From the NCBI GenBank assembly GCA_014706295.1, contig JACSVZ010000001.1:118262763-118326762 (forward strand): DNA of 64,000 bases. The letters are read 5' to 3'. Each line of letters starts with the position of its first letter. The stretch's first letter is position 1. Source of the stretch: Lycocorax pyrrhopterus obiensis. Its lineage: Eukaryota; Chordata; Aves; Passeriformes; Paradisaeidae. The notes below the pieces were generated by a model, which made no database searches, was not told the DNA's origin, and saw only the letters and a program-made list of their open reading frames with translations. A program made the position numbers and the translations under genes. Shown in pieces: positions 37,501-50,731 of this stretch.

Positions 37501-40500
37501 CAGCTAGGATGGAACGAAGAGGCTGGAATTGAAGAGCTGGGATGTCTTTGAGCCACAGTCTCTAGAAATAACATTATTATTTACATGCAGTCCCCTGCCT
37601 GGAGCCAGGGCAGCAAGCAGTAAAAGCACAAACCTTTCTTTATATAGAAAAATGTCTTAGAACAGAACCTGCCCCTGCTCTGTGCAGCTCAGCACAGAGC
37701 TGCTGATTCTGTACACAAATGTATCAAATAGGGTCAAGTGTGACACAATCCTGGTGTCATGCGGAATTCATGCTGGAGCTAATATTGTTACAGCCCTGTT
37801 GTGGCTGACATAAACCTGTCACATCTTCAGCAGGGTGATTCATGAGAGACGCAGGAGAATCAATGGAGATAAAAATAGGGAGTGCAGCAACGGCATCCAT
37901 CTCATCATCATTTTGCTTGTATTACACTGAGTAACCTGATTAAAAGGGTCGTATTTAAACATCATCTGGCACAACTGCTCACACAATTGAGAGTGGGAGA
38001 GGAGGAGCCCAGACTGGGGAGCCTTGGAGGTGGGGAATCCATCAGCCTGCACAGGGCAGCAGCAGTGGGGGAAAGGGGGCAGTGGGCAGCCCCCACCATT
38101 CCCAAAGCCTGGACCCAGCTGGAGAACTGCAGGCAGCCTGGCATGTTCCTGCTCAGAGACAGCCAAAGTGAAATAAAAAAGGCCCAGAGTGGTGTGCTCC
38201 AAAGTAGAAAATCCCCTTTGTATTCATGCCTAGTGAATATTTAAAAAAAAAAAAATCCCTCCAGAATCAATCTCTAAATGCACACAGATGCTTTTCCCTA
38301 GAAAATCTGTCTGGAAAAGGGACTTAAAAGTGTCGGGATTAACCTTGCCCACTAATTAGCTTATACCTAGAATAGCCGAAAGGCAGGTTTGCCCATGCTG
38401 CACTCTCTGAAGATGTGCAATTAGAACCAAACTTGCACATGAAGTTTGTGCTTTTGCTGAAGATTCGATCTGGAGGATTCTCGTTCCTGGTGGGTTAAGG
38501 TGTGGTGCTGCTTCTATTCCAGCCGTGCAGAAACTCACCCACACCCCCTTCCTCCCCTGCAGCCTGAGTGTGGGCACACAGCGAAAGGAAGAGCTTGGAC
38601 AGCAACTTCTGCACTATCAGACCCATCAGTGGCTCAGCTCCCTCTTCATTAGAGGCAAACCTGTCTCAGGAAGCTCAGGAGTGCACTGGTGCTTGTTATT
38701 CCAGAAGTGTGATCTGCACCCTCCCCACAGCTCAGTCTGCACTGCTGTGTTGGGGATGATCAGCACGAAATCAAAGAGAGAATCTCCCTCTCCCCTCCCG
38801 GAGGTGCTGGTTTTTCTGGGATTGCGGACTGGAGTCCTGCAGTAGCTCTGAGCTGCAGGCTTGTGATCTCCTGTCATCATGGGCTCAAGCATCGGCACAC
38901 AAAGAGGATAAAGGGAAGGAAGTAGAATGAAAGAAGTCTCAGATAAGAGGGAATTGGCAGGTTGATGATAATCTTAAGTACGTGGGACTGTGTTTGTGCA
39001 CGGTTTCCAGTGAAACTCCAGTGCTTTCCAGCATGCAACATGCTTCAGAGATTGCAGGGTGTGGGATTTAGTGCAAGAACTGTCAGGAAATTCTCAAACA
39101 CTCTTCTGTTATCCTGGCACGCTGTGCTGTGCCCCAGACCTGAGAGAACACTCCAGTGGGGACTCAGACATGCAGCAAATCATGGGGATGTGCTCAGAAA
39201 ACCTCCAAGGCAGTACCAGAATGGATTTGCTGCTGATGGGGAATAAAGGATTTCTCCATTTCCCTTTCAGGGATACCTTTGAGTTAAGACCCAAAGACGT
39301 TCAGTGTTTCTTGCCAGGGTGAGACAAAGCCATGGCCAAACTGTGAGGAGGACAGGGAGCTTCCTGTCCTTGGAAGGGTTAAAAACTGAGGTGAGTGGCA
39401 GTGCCCAGGCAGGGCAGCTCCGGGTGCTGCTGCCAGGCTGTCACTTCACAGTCACCTTGCAGGGCTTCATTGCTGAGCAGCAGCCACAACAGTTGGCACA
39501 GCCAGGTTGCTGCAGATGACAGGATCTTTACAAGGGGCAATCATGATGGCATCAGTGTTTATCCTCTGCAGCAAGTGGATAAATCATAGCAAATGGGCTT
39601 CCCCTCTGAGCTGGAATCTGCTGGGTTATTTCTGCCCAGCCACAAATATTTCTCCAGCACACGGTGGAAGTGCCTGGTGCAGCCAGCAGCCAGAGACTCC
39701 TGCCCCCCGAGCACAAACCTGGGAGCAGGATGGCACTGGAGACAGAGATGTGAAATGAAAGGTGGTTTGGGCAGTTATTCGGAGGTGTCCCACCTTCCTG
39801 GGAGCCAGGGGTGATTTGCAGCCTGTCAAGGTGAATGAACATGGGGTTTAATGGGGGCTCCTCCTCTTGGGAGGTCACAGACCCTGGCCAAGGGGCTGCA
39901 CATGGGCCCCAGGGCACGGATCAGACTCACTGCTGCCAGTGGCTCAGAAACAGAAGGTTCATTTTACCCAGGTAAATACTGAAATGCAGTTTTACCTCCA
40001 CGCTCAGGCAGTTTGTTTTCAGAGAATAGGCACTTCCCAGAAATGGTTACATAAATCAGAGGACTTACAATACGAGCATCCTCTGGAGCTTTTTTATTTC
40101 AGTTTTCAATGTCAAACAGTGTTCAGTGCTAGAGGTTTGAAAGGATGAAATTAGAAACCCTGTAATGGAGTATTATGGAAAGATATCCCTCAAGAAAGCT
40201 CATTCCCAGCTCCTCACCCTCTGGTGTTTCGCCCATTACACACAAGCATGAATTCTGCATTTAATCTCATCTGATGGAATCGGAGCTGTTCTCATCTTCC
40301 CCGAGTCTCTCCTTTTCCTGAATCCCCCTGAACCCTCAGCTCTCAGGATCACCTTGCAGCCACACGTTCCCTGAGTTAATTATCCCTTGTATCAAACTGC
40401 ATTTTCTTTTATCCCTCTCAAATGCGGTGCTTTCCCATTTCTCCGAGCATCTGCCTGTATCCACACAAATGAAAAGGATCAACTGGAGAGGATAATCTTC

Positions 40501-41625
40501 TGCCTGTGTCCCTCTTGCTATTTTCTGTATCTGCATCCCATTTTCTCTGCTTCGTTCCATCTGTTGGCTGCTCCATCCCCAAAGGCTGGGAGCCTCCATT
40601 CCCCTCAGCACTCACTCAGTCCCAGATTTTAGCTGTGGCTAAACAAGATGCTTCTCTGCTGACAGGGAAGGAAAGAACCAGCTAAGAGAACAGAGGGCAG
40701 TTGCTTTTCCTCCTGGAGGCATCCTAATGGGAATTTTTTGGTCCTGAAGGAAGATTCCAAGGTTAAAAAACAGCAGCAGGAATTTCACAGCTTGGGGTGC
40801 GCATCTGTGCTTTTGGTTGTGCTCTCTCTCTTCCCTTTGCCAGGAAAGGATGTCCTGAGAGGAGCAGCATCTCCTGATCTCCCAAAAACCCCTCTTCCTG
40901 AGTGCCCTGCTGAGGTGAGCTCTCTGCTGTGGCTTTCTGGATTTTTGGGACACAGCACTCAGAGGTCACTCACCAAGGTAAAGGAAGTGCTGATTTTCCA
41001 TGTGTAAATCAGGACATCAGGGACACCATCAGGCCTTGCATCCCACACAAAGTTCCCTCTTCTCCAAGGGGGCTGTCCCAGCTGCCAGGCAAAAGGTTTC
41101 CCTTGAAAACAACCTCCTGCCTTTCATTCAACACTCTGCTTTCTGGAGCTCTTTCCAGTTTCCTGTCCCGAAGGGGGTTGGTCACTTTATGAGAAAGAAA
41201 ATTTGGACTCTTGCTCACTGGGTTAGTCCTCAGGTAATGCTGTAATAGGTATTTATGCACCCACATAAAAAGACCCAGGGACTTTATGCTTGTCCAGTCC
41301 TATCCAGCTATATTAATAGTTACCAATCCCATTGCTTTTAATTCCCATGCAGCAATTCTGGCCACTGCAGAGCTGCTGAGAATCCATGTTTTACATAAAA
41401 AGAAGAGCAGTGCTTTAAATCCTGAAAACCATGTCAGGAAGCAATACTTGGATTTGTTCTTGTGGGGTTTTTTGGGGGAAGAGGGGTAATAACAAGAGGA
41501 ATTTACACCGAAGCACTCCCGAGATCATGACAGTCGATTATGGACCTTCTCTCAAAGGATTAGGTATTTTAAACTGCATTTTGCAGCCCCAGTGAGGAGC
41601 CAGGGCTCCTTTCTGTGTGCCAAGG
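34575..41625. other. Intron 1 segment, nothing recognised
   Basis: Seven kilobases with no recognised exon or family repeat. A 13-base A run lies near 38242. Open frames are short and unrelated to the receptor. Confidence 0.5.
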
Positions 41626-41692
41626 AGTCACAGAACCATTCACTTTGGAAAACACCTCTCAACCCCTAACCCAGCACTAAACCATGTGTGGT
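41626..41692 (-). mobile_element. Short CR1 LINE 3' end fragment
   Basis: The + strand reads agtcacagaaccattc, ttggaaaacacctct, caacccctaacccagcac, the inverted 3' end of a CR1 subfamily (tail, then the GACCTCTAAGATC and CCAACCCCTAACCCAGCACTG-like blocks). Only about 65 bp remain. Confidence 0.65.
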
Positions 41693-42227
41693 AAAATCAC
41701 CTTTACTTCCCTTGCCTTTCACTTCCCCGAAAACTCTGCTTTTTCTGCCCTCTGGGAAGTGGGAAATATCCCAGATGTCCCTGTGCCAGTCCCCAGAGGG
41801 CTGTAAGGACACACTTGCTTGGATGAGCACACGGAGTTCAGACCAAAGCAGTGTCAGTAAATCACTGCAGAACAGCCCAGGCTGCCGTGCTGTGTCACAG
41901 GAGCACTTCCCTGGCTCCACTCCAGTGCCTGCTTTCATTCCCCCACCTGGGATGCTGATAAAGATGCTTCATATCTGCGTGGACAAGCCCTAACAGGATG
42001 TCTGCTGAGCAAGGTGCTGGCCAAGCACACGCTTCCCAAAGAAGCAAATGTGAAATGCAACCCAAAACTGCAGTGAAATCCAACAGCATTGGGTTTCTAT
42101 CCCTTAATGGTCTAAAGATTGCAAATCAATAGAAATAGAGATGCTTGTAGCACTGGGTGGCCTTGACCCATGCCAGCAAAGAGTAGTTAGAGAGGAAACT
42201 CTGGGGAGGTGCTTCATTTATACCTAT
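41693..42227. other. Intron 1 segment, nothing recognised
   Basis: Short stretch between a CR1 remnant and the 23-bp minisatellite; no recognised element. Confidence 0.5.
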
Positions 42228-42343
42228 TGGACACAGAAATAACCCTTTACTGGACACAGAAATAACCCTTTACTGGAAATAGAAATAACCCTTTATTGGG
42301 CACAGAAATAACCCTTTATTGGAAACAGAAATAACCCTTCACT
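42228..42343 (+). repeat. 23-bp minisatellite, five copies
   Basis: Units TGG(A/G)(A/C)A(C/T)AGAAATAACCCTTTA begin at 42228, 42251, 42274, 42297 and 42320 with exact 23-bp spacing. Copies differ at three or four positions. Confidence 0.93.
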
Positions 42344-44854
42344 GCCCAGGCCCAACAGTTCATTTGTCCAATAGTTTGTTCTGATTTCTTAGAAGTTTCT
42401 GTCCCGCTTAGGAGGAGGCACATGAGGGCTGAAAAAGACAGAAGACACACTGTGTATTTTCATTTTTGATTCCCTGGCTCAGCTGATAGGCTCAAGGACA
42501 GTGAGCAGGGAGCAGGTTCCACATCCAACCCAGCTTTCCTTTCTTTAAGGTAAATTTAGGAGATTTCTCGTGCCCTGTTTGGGAGCTAGCCCCACGTCAG
42601 GGCAGCTGAAGCAGGGTGGATTTTTGAGCTTCCCAACAATTTCTCCTGCAGGCTGTTCCTACAGGGAGCACTGGCCACAAGGGAGAACGCAAACCAGGCT
42701 ATTTGCCTTCCTTTATGCCCCTGGCTCATGGGGCTTTCCAGAGGGGGTCAGGTTTAGGGCATTCTAAAAAAATCCTCCATTGCCTTTTCTTTTTTCCCTT
42801 GTCACAGTGTAAGATGCTGGTTTGGACACTTTGTTCCTCTTTGCTTTATGTGTTTCCTAAAATAAGTGCAGAAATGGGCTGGGAACTTTCCCATATCGAA
42901 AATGCAGTGAAATGTTAATGCTGGGGTGGTTTTTCCCCCAGAAGTTTTTCCCAGGCAGCTGTTTGCTGCTCCCTGTGGTTCAGCCACACAGAAACCAAAG
43001 AATTGGAAGTTATATTCATGCCTAGAAGATTAAACCCCTATTTATATATCTCAATCCTATGAGCTATAAAGCTCTTTTTGGCTTCTTTTTTTTCTTCTAA
43101 GCTTTGTTTTTACTCTGTTTTGTGGGGTTTTTTGAGGTGTCAGTCACTCAGGTTTGGGAAATGTGCTGGAGTCGTTTGTTGTACAAAGGAGAGCATCATG
43201 GGGAAACTCAACAGAAGCTCACCATCAGTGCTTTTGCACTGTGCAAACACATTTCCCCCCCAAGCCTGTCTATACAGAGAGGAAAAAATATTGGCTAAAT
43301 AAATGGATAAAAACCCAAACAGGCAAAGAAAATACCTAGTGAGCCTCTAGAGAATATCCATCCTCATAGACCCTGCACTGGATGGCTCAGCACCATCTGA
43401 TGTATTTTTAAGCACTGAAATATCACTTTTTTAAATTTAAATTTTAATAGTTTTTCATAAATAAATGTGTGTGGAGCAGAGAGCAGAGTGTGGCAGGTGC
43501 CTTGGTCACTGTGCTCCCTGCCCATGGGACTGGAGTGAGGAGGAAGGGAATCCCAACCCAAACTCTGCCCGTGTCCCACTTTGAACTCTCCATTTCCGAG
43601 GAGTCCCTCCAGGAGCCACGAATTTGTGCCAGGATTATGAGAACAGTGGGACACGGTGCTTTTCCTGAAAAATGGCATCAGTCAATATCCACCAATAAGC
43701 TGGGATTCTCCCAGCTGCCTCCAGGCTAAATGTGGTTACAATTCCCCCTCCTGCGTTGTTCCTTCTTGTGTGTGTGCTTAGAGATGAACATAAGTCTGCT
43801 GTCCTCACATTCAAACATTTATTTTTTTATAAATAAGAACATTCTGCTGTGGGGGTGTCCATCTGCTAAAAGCAGAGTTTGTTATGTTTTATTCACATGG
43901 GAATAAATCATGAATTTGATGGTTTGTTTTCCATTTAACCCAATATCTCCTATTATCTAATTCCTTAATCAAAGGAAATTGAAGGATAAATTGCAGTTTG
44001 ATCAGATGGGGATAACTTTGATCCAGTAAGGCATTTCCTAGAGGCTGGATCAGCCTCAGGAGCTGAACTGACCACAAAGGAAGTTTGTGGGGAAAAAAGA
44101 AGCAACTTTGACAGGACTCGTTTGTCAAGATCAGTGGTGTGCAACCCTGCTGGAAAACTGGTAACTGCAGGTTGTCCGTGTGGAATTGCAGTGATTTTTT
44201 CTGCTGCTCTCCTAAGAAATATGAACAGAGTCACCAGCGCCTGTCCAGGCTGAGAGTTACTTTAAGTGGCAAATAAAACTTAATCCTCTGAAGAGGTTTT
44301 TGTTGTAAATGTGGGTTTCACTTAATAGCTTGAACACTGAAAAATTACATCAAATTGCATTTTGTGCTTTGATTCCCGTCCAGATATCTCTAAGCAGATG
44401 TGGTGCTTAAGCAAAAATTAAGTTGTTTGCTCTTTCCTGTGTTTATTTAGTTTTCCTTGTTGCCTTGTGGATACACACAGTGGCTTTTTCAGAAGGGATG
44501 CAGCTTCTTTTCAGACATGCAGCAAACTGGGCACTTCTCTCCAAGCAAACCCCAGGGTGGACTCAGCAGGGGAAAAAATCGGCTTCTGGCACAAGAATGT
44601 TTTTGCTTTTGTTTTTGGGTGTGCTGAATGCCAGAGGAAAGGGAGTCTGGTCACATGGTGGGTTTGCAGAGCTGTTCACATTTGGGAGAAATAAGTTGTG
44701 TGCTCTCAGATGTCCTGGATCCTGCAGGGATGTTGGCTGCTCCTGGGGTTCCTCTGCCAGTCCTTGGAGAGGTGGGAAGAGTGAGTCCCTTGGAAGTGCT
44801 GTCTAAGCAAAGCAACGGAGTAATCTGGTGGAATAATTTCATTTTTAGTAATTC
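42344..44854. other. Intron 1 segment, nothing recognised
   Basis: AT-rich sequence, especially 43010-43470 and 43790-44000. No exon or repeat family identified. Confidence 0.5.
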
Positions 44855-45018
44855 TGAGGAAGAATTTTTTCATGAAAGGCTGCCCAGGGAGGTTTGGAGT
44901 CCCCATCCCTGGAGGTGTCCCAGGAAGGTCTGGATGTGGCACTCAGTGCTCTGGGCTGGGGACAAGGTGAGGATTGGCACAGCTCAGACATTTTCTTGGA
45001 GAACCATAGAATAACTTT
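44855..45018 (+). mobile_element. CR1 LINE 3' fragment
   Basis: Sense-strand blocks gaggaagaattttttcatg, ggctgcccagggaggtttgg, ccatccctggaggtgtccc, gatgtggcactcagtgctc and ggggacaaggtgagg are typical of a CR1 3' region. It lacks the short block (ctcaggcattgg) found in its relatives at 53.0 and 62.0 kb, so it carries an internal deletion. Confidence 0.88.
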
Positions 45019-46057
45019 GGCCACATCTTCCTGGTGTTTGCTTTTCCTCAGGCACAAATTCTTGTTAAACTGGCAGCTTTCTTAACCAGCCACGGGGTAG
45101 TGGCATCACTGACATATCCTGTGATGTGTTCAGCTCTTCCCAAAGGGGCCATCTATTTTAAGGAATTAATTTTCATTTGGGATAGTCAGGAGCTTTTTAG
45201 TGTTATTTCATTGCACCCACCTGCCTTTCTGACAGTGCTCCCTGACCTCTGTAGCACCATCCTCTGTGTGAGAATTGGATGTGCTGCTTAGAGCAAGAAT
45301 TAATATCCTCTTCCCAAATTCACTTCTGTGTTTTCCCCTTCCTGGCTTTTGTTTCCTCCACCTTGCCCACCATGGCACTTGCAGTACACTGGCTCTTCTT
45401 TGCTGTTGTATCCATGGGATTGTTTCCCTGGTTTTGATGGATTTCACTTCCTCCTGTATAATCCTTGGTACAGATCCACCCCTCCCTGCTCAGCTTGCTG
45501 CCTCCCAAGCGCCATTGAACAAAGTCCTGAGCACTGCACCGAGTGCTTGAGATAATAAATGTCCTTTCCCTGCCAGAGCAGCAGAGAGGCCTCCTGCCCT
45601 GCCCTGCCCTGCCCGGCCACCTCTGCAAAGCCAGATCCAATTTTCCTCTGTCCCAGTGGCCCCACAGAGCAGGGACACAGAGAGGAGCAGAGCTGGGGCA
45701 CAAACACAAGGCTCACCAGGCTCATGCCCCTCTCACGGTGGAGCAAAGCATTTCTCCAAGGAGATTTTCTATCGTGCAGCAGAAAACATCTTTTAGTAGA
45801 AAATACCTCTCATTTTGTAGTCATCAGTTTGGAGCTGGTGAAAAGCTGGGAAGAAAACCTGAATCCAGAACATAATTGCATAGATTAATATCTAACATGA
45901 GAAAGATCCCTTCTGAGAAATCAGGCTTTCCTTCAATACTGCTGTGCATGCTTGCAAAGACATGAAAATCAGTGTGTTAAGGCACCTGAAGACATGTAAA
46001 GCATCTCTTTGTTTTCTTCCCAGAGATTGAATATCATTAATTCAGGGAAAATTTGTG
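45019..46057. other. Intron 1 segment, nothing recognised
   Basis: A short CCTGC repeat (CCTGCCCTGCCCTGCCCTGCC) lies near 45594-45614. Nothing else identified. Confidence 0.5.
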
Positions 46058-46168
46058 TGAACAGCGCTCTCGGGGATGCCCAGGGTGGGATTGCTGGAGT
46101 GTCTATGCAGGGCCAGGAGCTGGATCAATGATCCCTTCCAGTTCAGGATATTCTGAGATTTTATGATC
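46058..46168 (+). mobile_element. CR1 LINE 3' end fragment
   Basis: Sense-strand blocks acagcgctctcgggg, gggattgctggagtgtct, gcagggccaggagctgga and ttcaggatattctgag lead into a TTATGAT-type tail, the 3' terminus of a CR1. About 110 bp remain. Confidence 0.82.
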
Positions 46169-48019
46169 ATCCAGTGCCAAGCTGGGATTTGAGGACAGTG
46201 CTGCATCTCACTGGAAAAATCTGCCACAGAACAGTTCTGACGCGCTCGACCTGCAAGGCAGAACTGCAAATGTGATCCTTTTGTAGGTGTCACTCGCTTC
46301 TTCAGCCTCCCCTTTACACGGTGCAGGTTATCATGGAGTATTGGGCCATGACTGCTGCCTTGGGGAGCTGGAATATCCACAGGAGTGCACTTTGGGAACC
46401 AGCTTTGGTGCCCAGTTTAGGAAGCCAAGGGACACACTGGCACTGGAGATATTTCTCCCTAAGGCAATGCCCTGTTTGCCATTTGACTTTATCAGACTGA
46501 GGATTTAAACACCTTAATTGCATGTCTAAACTGCAGGCTGTGAATCCTGCACTCTTTTGATGTGATCCTATTTCTGCCTCTCCCAATCCCACTGACACTT
46601 GGCTGTTCTGGTCTGGCTTCGTGGAGTCTGCAGCAGAAATATAAAATCCCAGGGAACCCCCTCCCTAAATCTTTAGAGGAAAATGGAAACAGTGATCCAA
46701 AGATTATATTTCTCCCATGTTCTTCTGAGCTGACTTTATTCCTCTTTCTGAGGAACATGAAAAAAAGAATAAGCTCCAAATTCAATCTCTGCCTTATGTT
46801 CTTATCATAGACATCTCGATGTGGTGTATTTTTTCTCATCTTGTGTTTACTGTGAAACTGGGAAGTTGAAAAGTACAAGATCTGTCTGTACTCAAAAATT
46901 CTTTTGACCCCTCAAAAAATACAAATTTAACCCCAAAAATGGATTATTTGCTCTTGTGGCAAGATAAGGCATTTCTTCATGCTAATAAATCCATGACTAC
47001 TTAATAAAAGGCAAAATAAAAATCAGTTTGCAAATGATTAGAATTCATTAAAATGTAATTATTTGTGAACTACCCTGAACTGATGTTCCTGATGAGCTGA
47101 GCTAATCCTGTGCCACTTCCAACCTGAATGGAATTGAAATGTAAAAGTCAGGACTCAGGGAATGCTTGGGGAGTTTTGGGTAGATGCAAACCATGAAATG
47201 ATGAAACATTTCCTGGGAGTTACAGGCCGAGCCAAAAGGCCACAAAAATCTTTAGGCCTCATAACTTCACTATAGTTTTTGAACACTTAAAAGTAATATG
47301 ATTTTTGTTCTGAGGCTAAGTGTGACTTAGGTGACAAACTTCAGAGGGATTTGGGTTTGGATCCAAGCTCTTGCTGAGGGATCAGCACTGGGTTTCCATG
47401 GACGATTCTCTGAGGGATAGAAACTGATAATCCCTCTTTGCACCCTTTCCTGGTGCCCATGAAAGTCCCTGCAGACAGAATATACACCGAATATAAATCC
47501 TGTGTCCAGAACCAGTTGTTTTCTCCTCACAATCTTGGAATGAATAGGAGAGGTAAAGGCCAGAGTCCAGGCTGAGCTAATTAATGATATCCTTAAATAA
47601 TGATGGATTGATAGCCTAATCAGAGGCTGCTTTTTTCCCCTCAGTGTAGGAAGTTCCTCTTAAACCTTTGTGTTTCTTTATCCAGCTTGTCAGAGAGCTC
47701 CACTTTTCTGTGTATTGATAGAAGAAAATTGATTGTTAATCCTGGCTTAACATCTCATTCAGGTGCCCGTGCCAGCGTGTCTGATTCGTGTTTTGGATCC
47801 TCTCTGGAGTGTGAACATGGACTGGGAGGCAAAAGAAATGGAGAGATTCTCTTCCAGTGCCTGTTCTCTGGTGAAGAACAATGCCCTGTGTTAGAGGCTC
47901 ATAATGGCACTGCTGACACACAGCATTTCCGTGCTGATTAATTTCCTGCACGGATGAGATCCTTCTCTATTGCGCGATGGCCTCAGAGTGCTGGTTCTGA
48001 GTGTGTGGCAGGGCCAGTG
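46169..48019. other. Intron 1 segment, nothing recognised
   Basis: AT-rich from about 46880 to 47100. No recognised element. Confidence 0.5.
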
Positions 48020-48112
48020 GAAAACATTGCTCTGGAAGGCAGTAAATTCAGAAAACATTGTTCTGGAAGGCAGTATATTCAGAAAACACTGCTCTGGAAG
48101 GCAGTATATTCA
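48020..48112 (+). repeat. 31-bp minisatellite, three copies
   Basis: GAAAACA(T/C)TG begins at 48020, 48051 and 48082 with exact 31-bp spacing; each unit continues with CTCTGGAAGGCAGTA and A/T-rich bases. Copies are about 93-97% alike. Confidence 0.93.
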
Positions 48113-48756
48113 CAATTCCCCACATGTTTTCCCACTCCTGCCAGACCATATGCAAGCCGACAGTTTGCATCAGGCGCAGGTGCCAACTCCTGAATTACTG
48201 CCGAAATAGGGAATATTTCGATCAAAGCAGAAAGCTTTCTGATGGCATTTCACGCCCCATTAGAAGCTCGAGGAGCAGTCGCTAATGAGGTTATCCCAAA
48301 CGTGCACTTTTCACGTTTTCCTCCTCCCTGTGCCAAGGTCCCCGGCCTGCCCCAGCCTGACTGTCGGTGTGCGAGGCGGACCCGTCCTGTGCGTGCAGCC
48401 CCGGCTGTGAGGGCTCTGATGATGTGGGAGTGAAGTGTCACTGCATAACTCAGCCTGGCAGCTCTCTGGAGAGCTTCCTCTCCGTGCTGGAGAGGCCCTC
48501 GTGATGGGGAAATTCGTCTGCATCAGCTCCTTGTGGCTCTGCTTGGGTGGCAGGCTCAGCGTTTGGGAGGGAAGTGCCACCCACAGGCACCGCTGGAGTG
48601 CGGAAGAAGGACAATGGAGTTCTGGGCTCAGTTTCCAGGGACTTCGAGCCCCAAAAACTGCTCTGCTGGAGAGTTTCTGCTCTAGCTCACAAACCCCACC
48701 TCCAGCCAAGATCCAGGTGCCTTTGGCACGGTAGCCCCAGGCTTGGGCATCACTCA
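48113..48756. other. Intron 1 segment, nothing recognised
   Basis: Mildly GC-rich (48300-48420 contains several CpGs) but with no recognised exon or promoter motif. Confidence 0.5.
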
Positions 48757-48850
48757 CCTCTCCAGGAAACCTGTGCCAGTGTTTAAGCACCCTCTTGGTA
48801 AAAAAATGCTTCCTAAGGTCATGTCCAAAAACTTGACATAAACTCCTAAA
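48757..48850 (-). mobile_element. CR1 LINE internal fragment
   Basis: The + strand reads ccaggaaacctgtgccagtg, agcaccctcttggta and aatgcttcctaaggtc, the inverted CR1 block that lies a few hundred bases from the 3' end. Both ends are missing. Confidence 0.7.
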
Positions 48851-49079
48851 TGCCCTTTCAGCCCCATCCTGCAAGTGCTGGCTCCCCACTCTCCTGGAAT
48901 CCCAGGGGTGCCACAGTGGGGACGTGCAGTGGCTGTGCCCTGCAGCAAAGCAGAGACTCAGGGGCTGAAGTTCTGTCACCTGAGCATGTTTATGTTATAA
49001 AATTAGGGCCATCAGACTGTCAGCACTGTTAAATCAACCCCTGCACCGACAGGGGTTTACACCTCAGCAGGGAACCACA

Positions 49080-49380
49080 AGAAGGAGGGAGAGGGACTAT
49101 TTACAACGACCTGGAGGGACAGGACAAGGGGAAAGGCTTCAGTCTGACGGAGGGAGGGTTAGGTGGGATGTTGGGAGGAATCCTTCCCTGGGAGGGTGGG
49201 CAGGCCCCGGCACAGGGTGCCCAGAGCAGCTGTGGATGCCCCTGGATCCCTGGAAATGTCCAAGGCCAGGTTGGACAGGGCTTGGAGCAACCTGGGACAG
49301 TGGAAGGTGTCCCTGCCCATGGCAGGGGTGGGATGGATGATCTTTAAGGTCCCTTCCACCATTCCATGACTCCATGATCC
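49080..49380 (+). mobile_element. CR1 LINE 3' end fragment (about 300 bp)
   Basis: Sense-strand CR1: ctggagggacaggacaag, gatgttgggaggaatcc, gagggtgggcaggcc, caaggccaggttggacag, cctgcccatggcaggggtgg, gatctttaaggtcccttcc, then a CATGACTCCATGATCC tail of two 8-bp-like units. 5'-truncated, well preserved. Confidence 0.93.
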
Positions 49381-50686
49381 CCCACAGTGGTTGTGTGTTG
49401 GCACAATATCAGGACCCAGAGCCGCAGTGGGAACAGACCCAGGTTTTGTCCCAAAAGATGCAGCTGAGTGCTCTTTGTGAGTCTCTCTGAGTTTGAAACT
49501 TCATTTGATCTACGGGGTGTTTTTAAACATTCTGGATGAATGCTCTTGTGTACCGTGCTCAGTGATTCCTTGCTATTCCAGCATCATAATAACAAGGTTT
49601 ATTATGTTCTTACCCAGCGTGTTGTGGCATTATTGCAAAATTATTGTTTTGTTTCTCCTAAACTCAAGATTTTTTTTGTAACGGTAATAACAATAAAAGA
49701 CATACAGCCTGATGAATTATCCTCCATGTCAGACTGCAGCACAGCAGAGTCTGAAAGAGCTGAGAGTGTAAAGCAGAAAAATATCTCAATTTATGAGTGG
49801 AACACTAACACACACTAAACTTTTGCTGCACTATTCCTCATCTGATTTTTAGTTTTCTCTTCACAAGCAGACAAGACTCACGCTTCTCAGGTGATAAATC
49901 TTAAGCAGATTAAAGGGATATTCAGCACAGGCTTTCACTGGAAAGCATAAATTGTGATTTTTGTGCAGGCCAGGCTCAGAGAAAAGCACTACTCCTCAGT
50001 CTGGTAAGAGATGCATTTCCAAATGAGTAAATAATCACTGCTGGTGCACAGCTGGATAATAGCTAACTTCTTGTATGATGTATCAGGTAGGATAATTTGC
50101 AACTAAACTGCTGCTGCTGGCCACGTGCAGTGAATGTTTCTCCCTCTGTAATTCTTGGGAGCTTTACAGCTCCAGGCACTGGAGCTGGGGTAGCTGTCGT
50201 GTGTTTTGATTTACACCAGTGGGCAGCTGAAGGCAGGGCAGGAAATGTGCACTGGTGTCTGCTTCCCACCCGAGGAAAGGTTCGCCTCACCTGAGGCTGC
50301 AGGAAGGAGGAGCAGGAGTGGTGGAATAGCAGGGAGAGGCTCCAGGGCTGGACCTGCTCTGGTTCTTGTAGGTATGGATGCAGCCAAGGGAAATTCCCCA
50401 CCTGGGATCCCAGTTCTGGGCCAGGAACCCTCATTGTTGTGGGATTTGTGTGATGCCCTCAAACCCTTCAGTCTTTCCCGCTGGGGAGGGGATTTCAGTC
50501 TGTCTCCACCTCAGCCCCTGTGGTGCAGGTGCATCACCTGCCTTCCACCTCTGCAGTTAAATTCCCATGGACACGAGGAGCATGGATAGGTAAGAGCTAG
50601 CTGAAGAAATTCCCAGGAAAAGGTGGGAGTATTAATTTTCTGGCAAATATATCTGTCTTCCAAAAGGAACCAGGTGAGGTTTAACA
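49381..50686. other. Intron 1 segment, nothing recognised
   Basis: AT-rich to about 50100, mixed afterwards. No recognised element. Confidence 0.5.
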
Positions 50687-50731
50687 TCCCTTTCCATGAA
50701 GAAATTCCTCCTGATGTCCAAAAACATAACT
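50687..50731 (-). mobile_element. Very short CR1 LINE fragment
   Basis: CCCTTTCCATGAAGAAATTC and CTCCTGATGTCCAA form a contiguous match to the inverted CR1 block (GAAGAAATTCCTCCTGATGTCC). Only about 45 bp can be recognised, so the boundaries are uncertain. Confidence 0.55.

Noticed and set aside
42228..42343. CRISPR-like regular repeats
   Set aside because: Units are contiguous with no spacers, and the DNA is avian nuclear; it is a minisatellite. The same applies to the 31-, 42-, 44- and 69-bp repeats.
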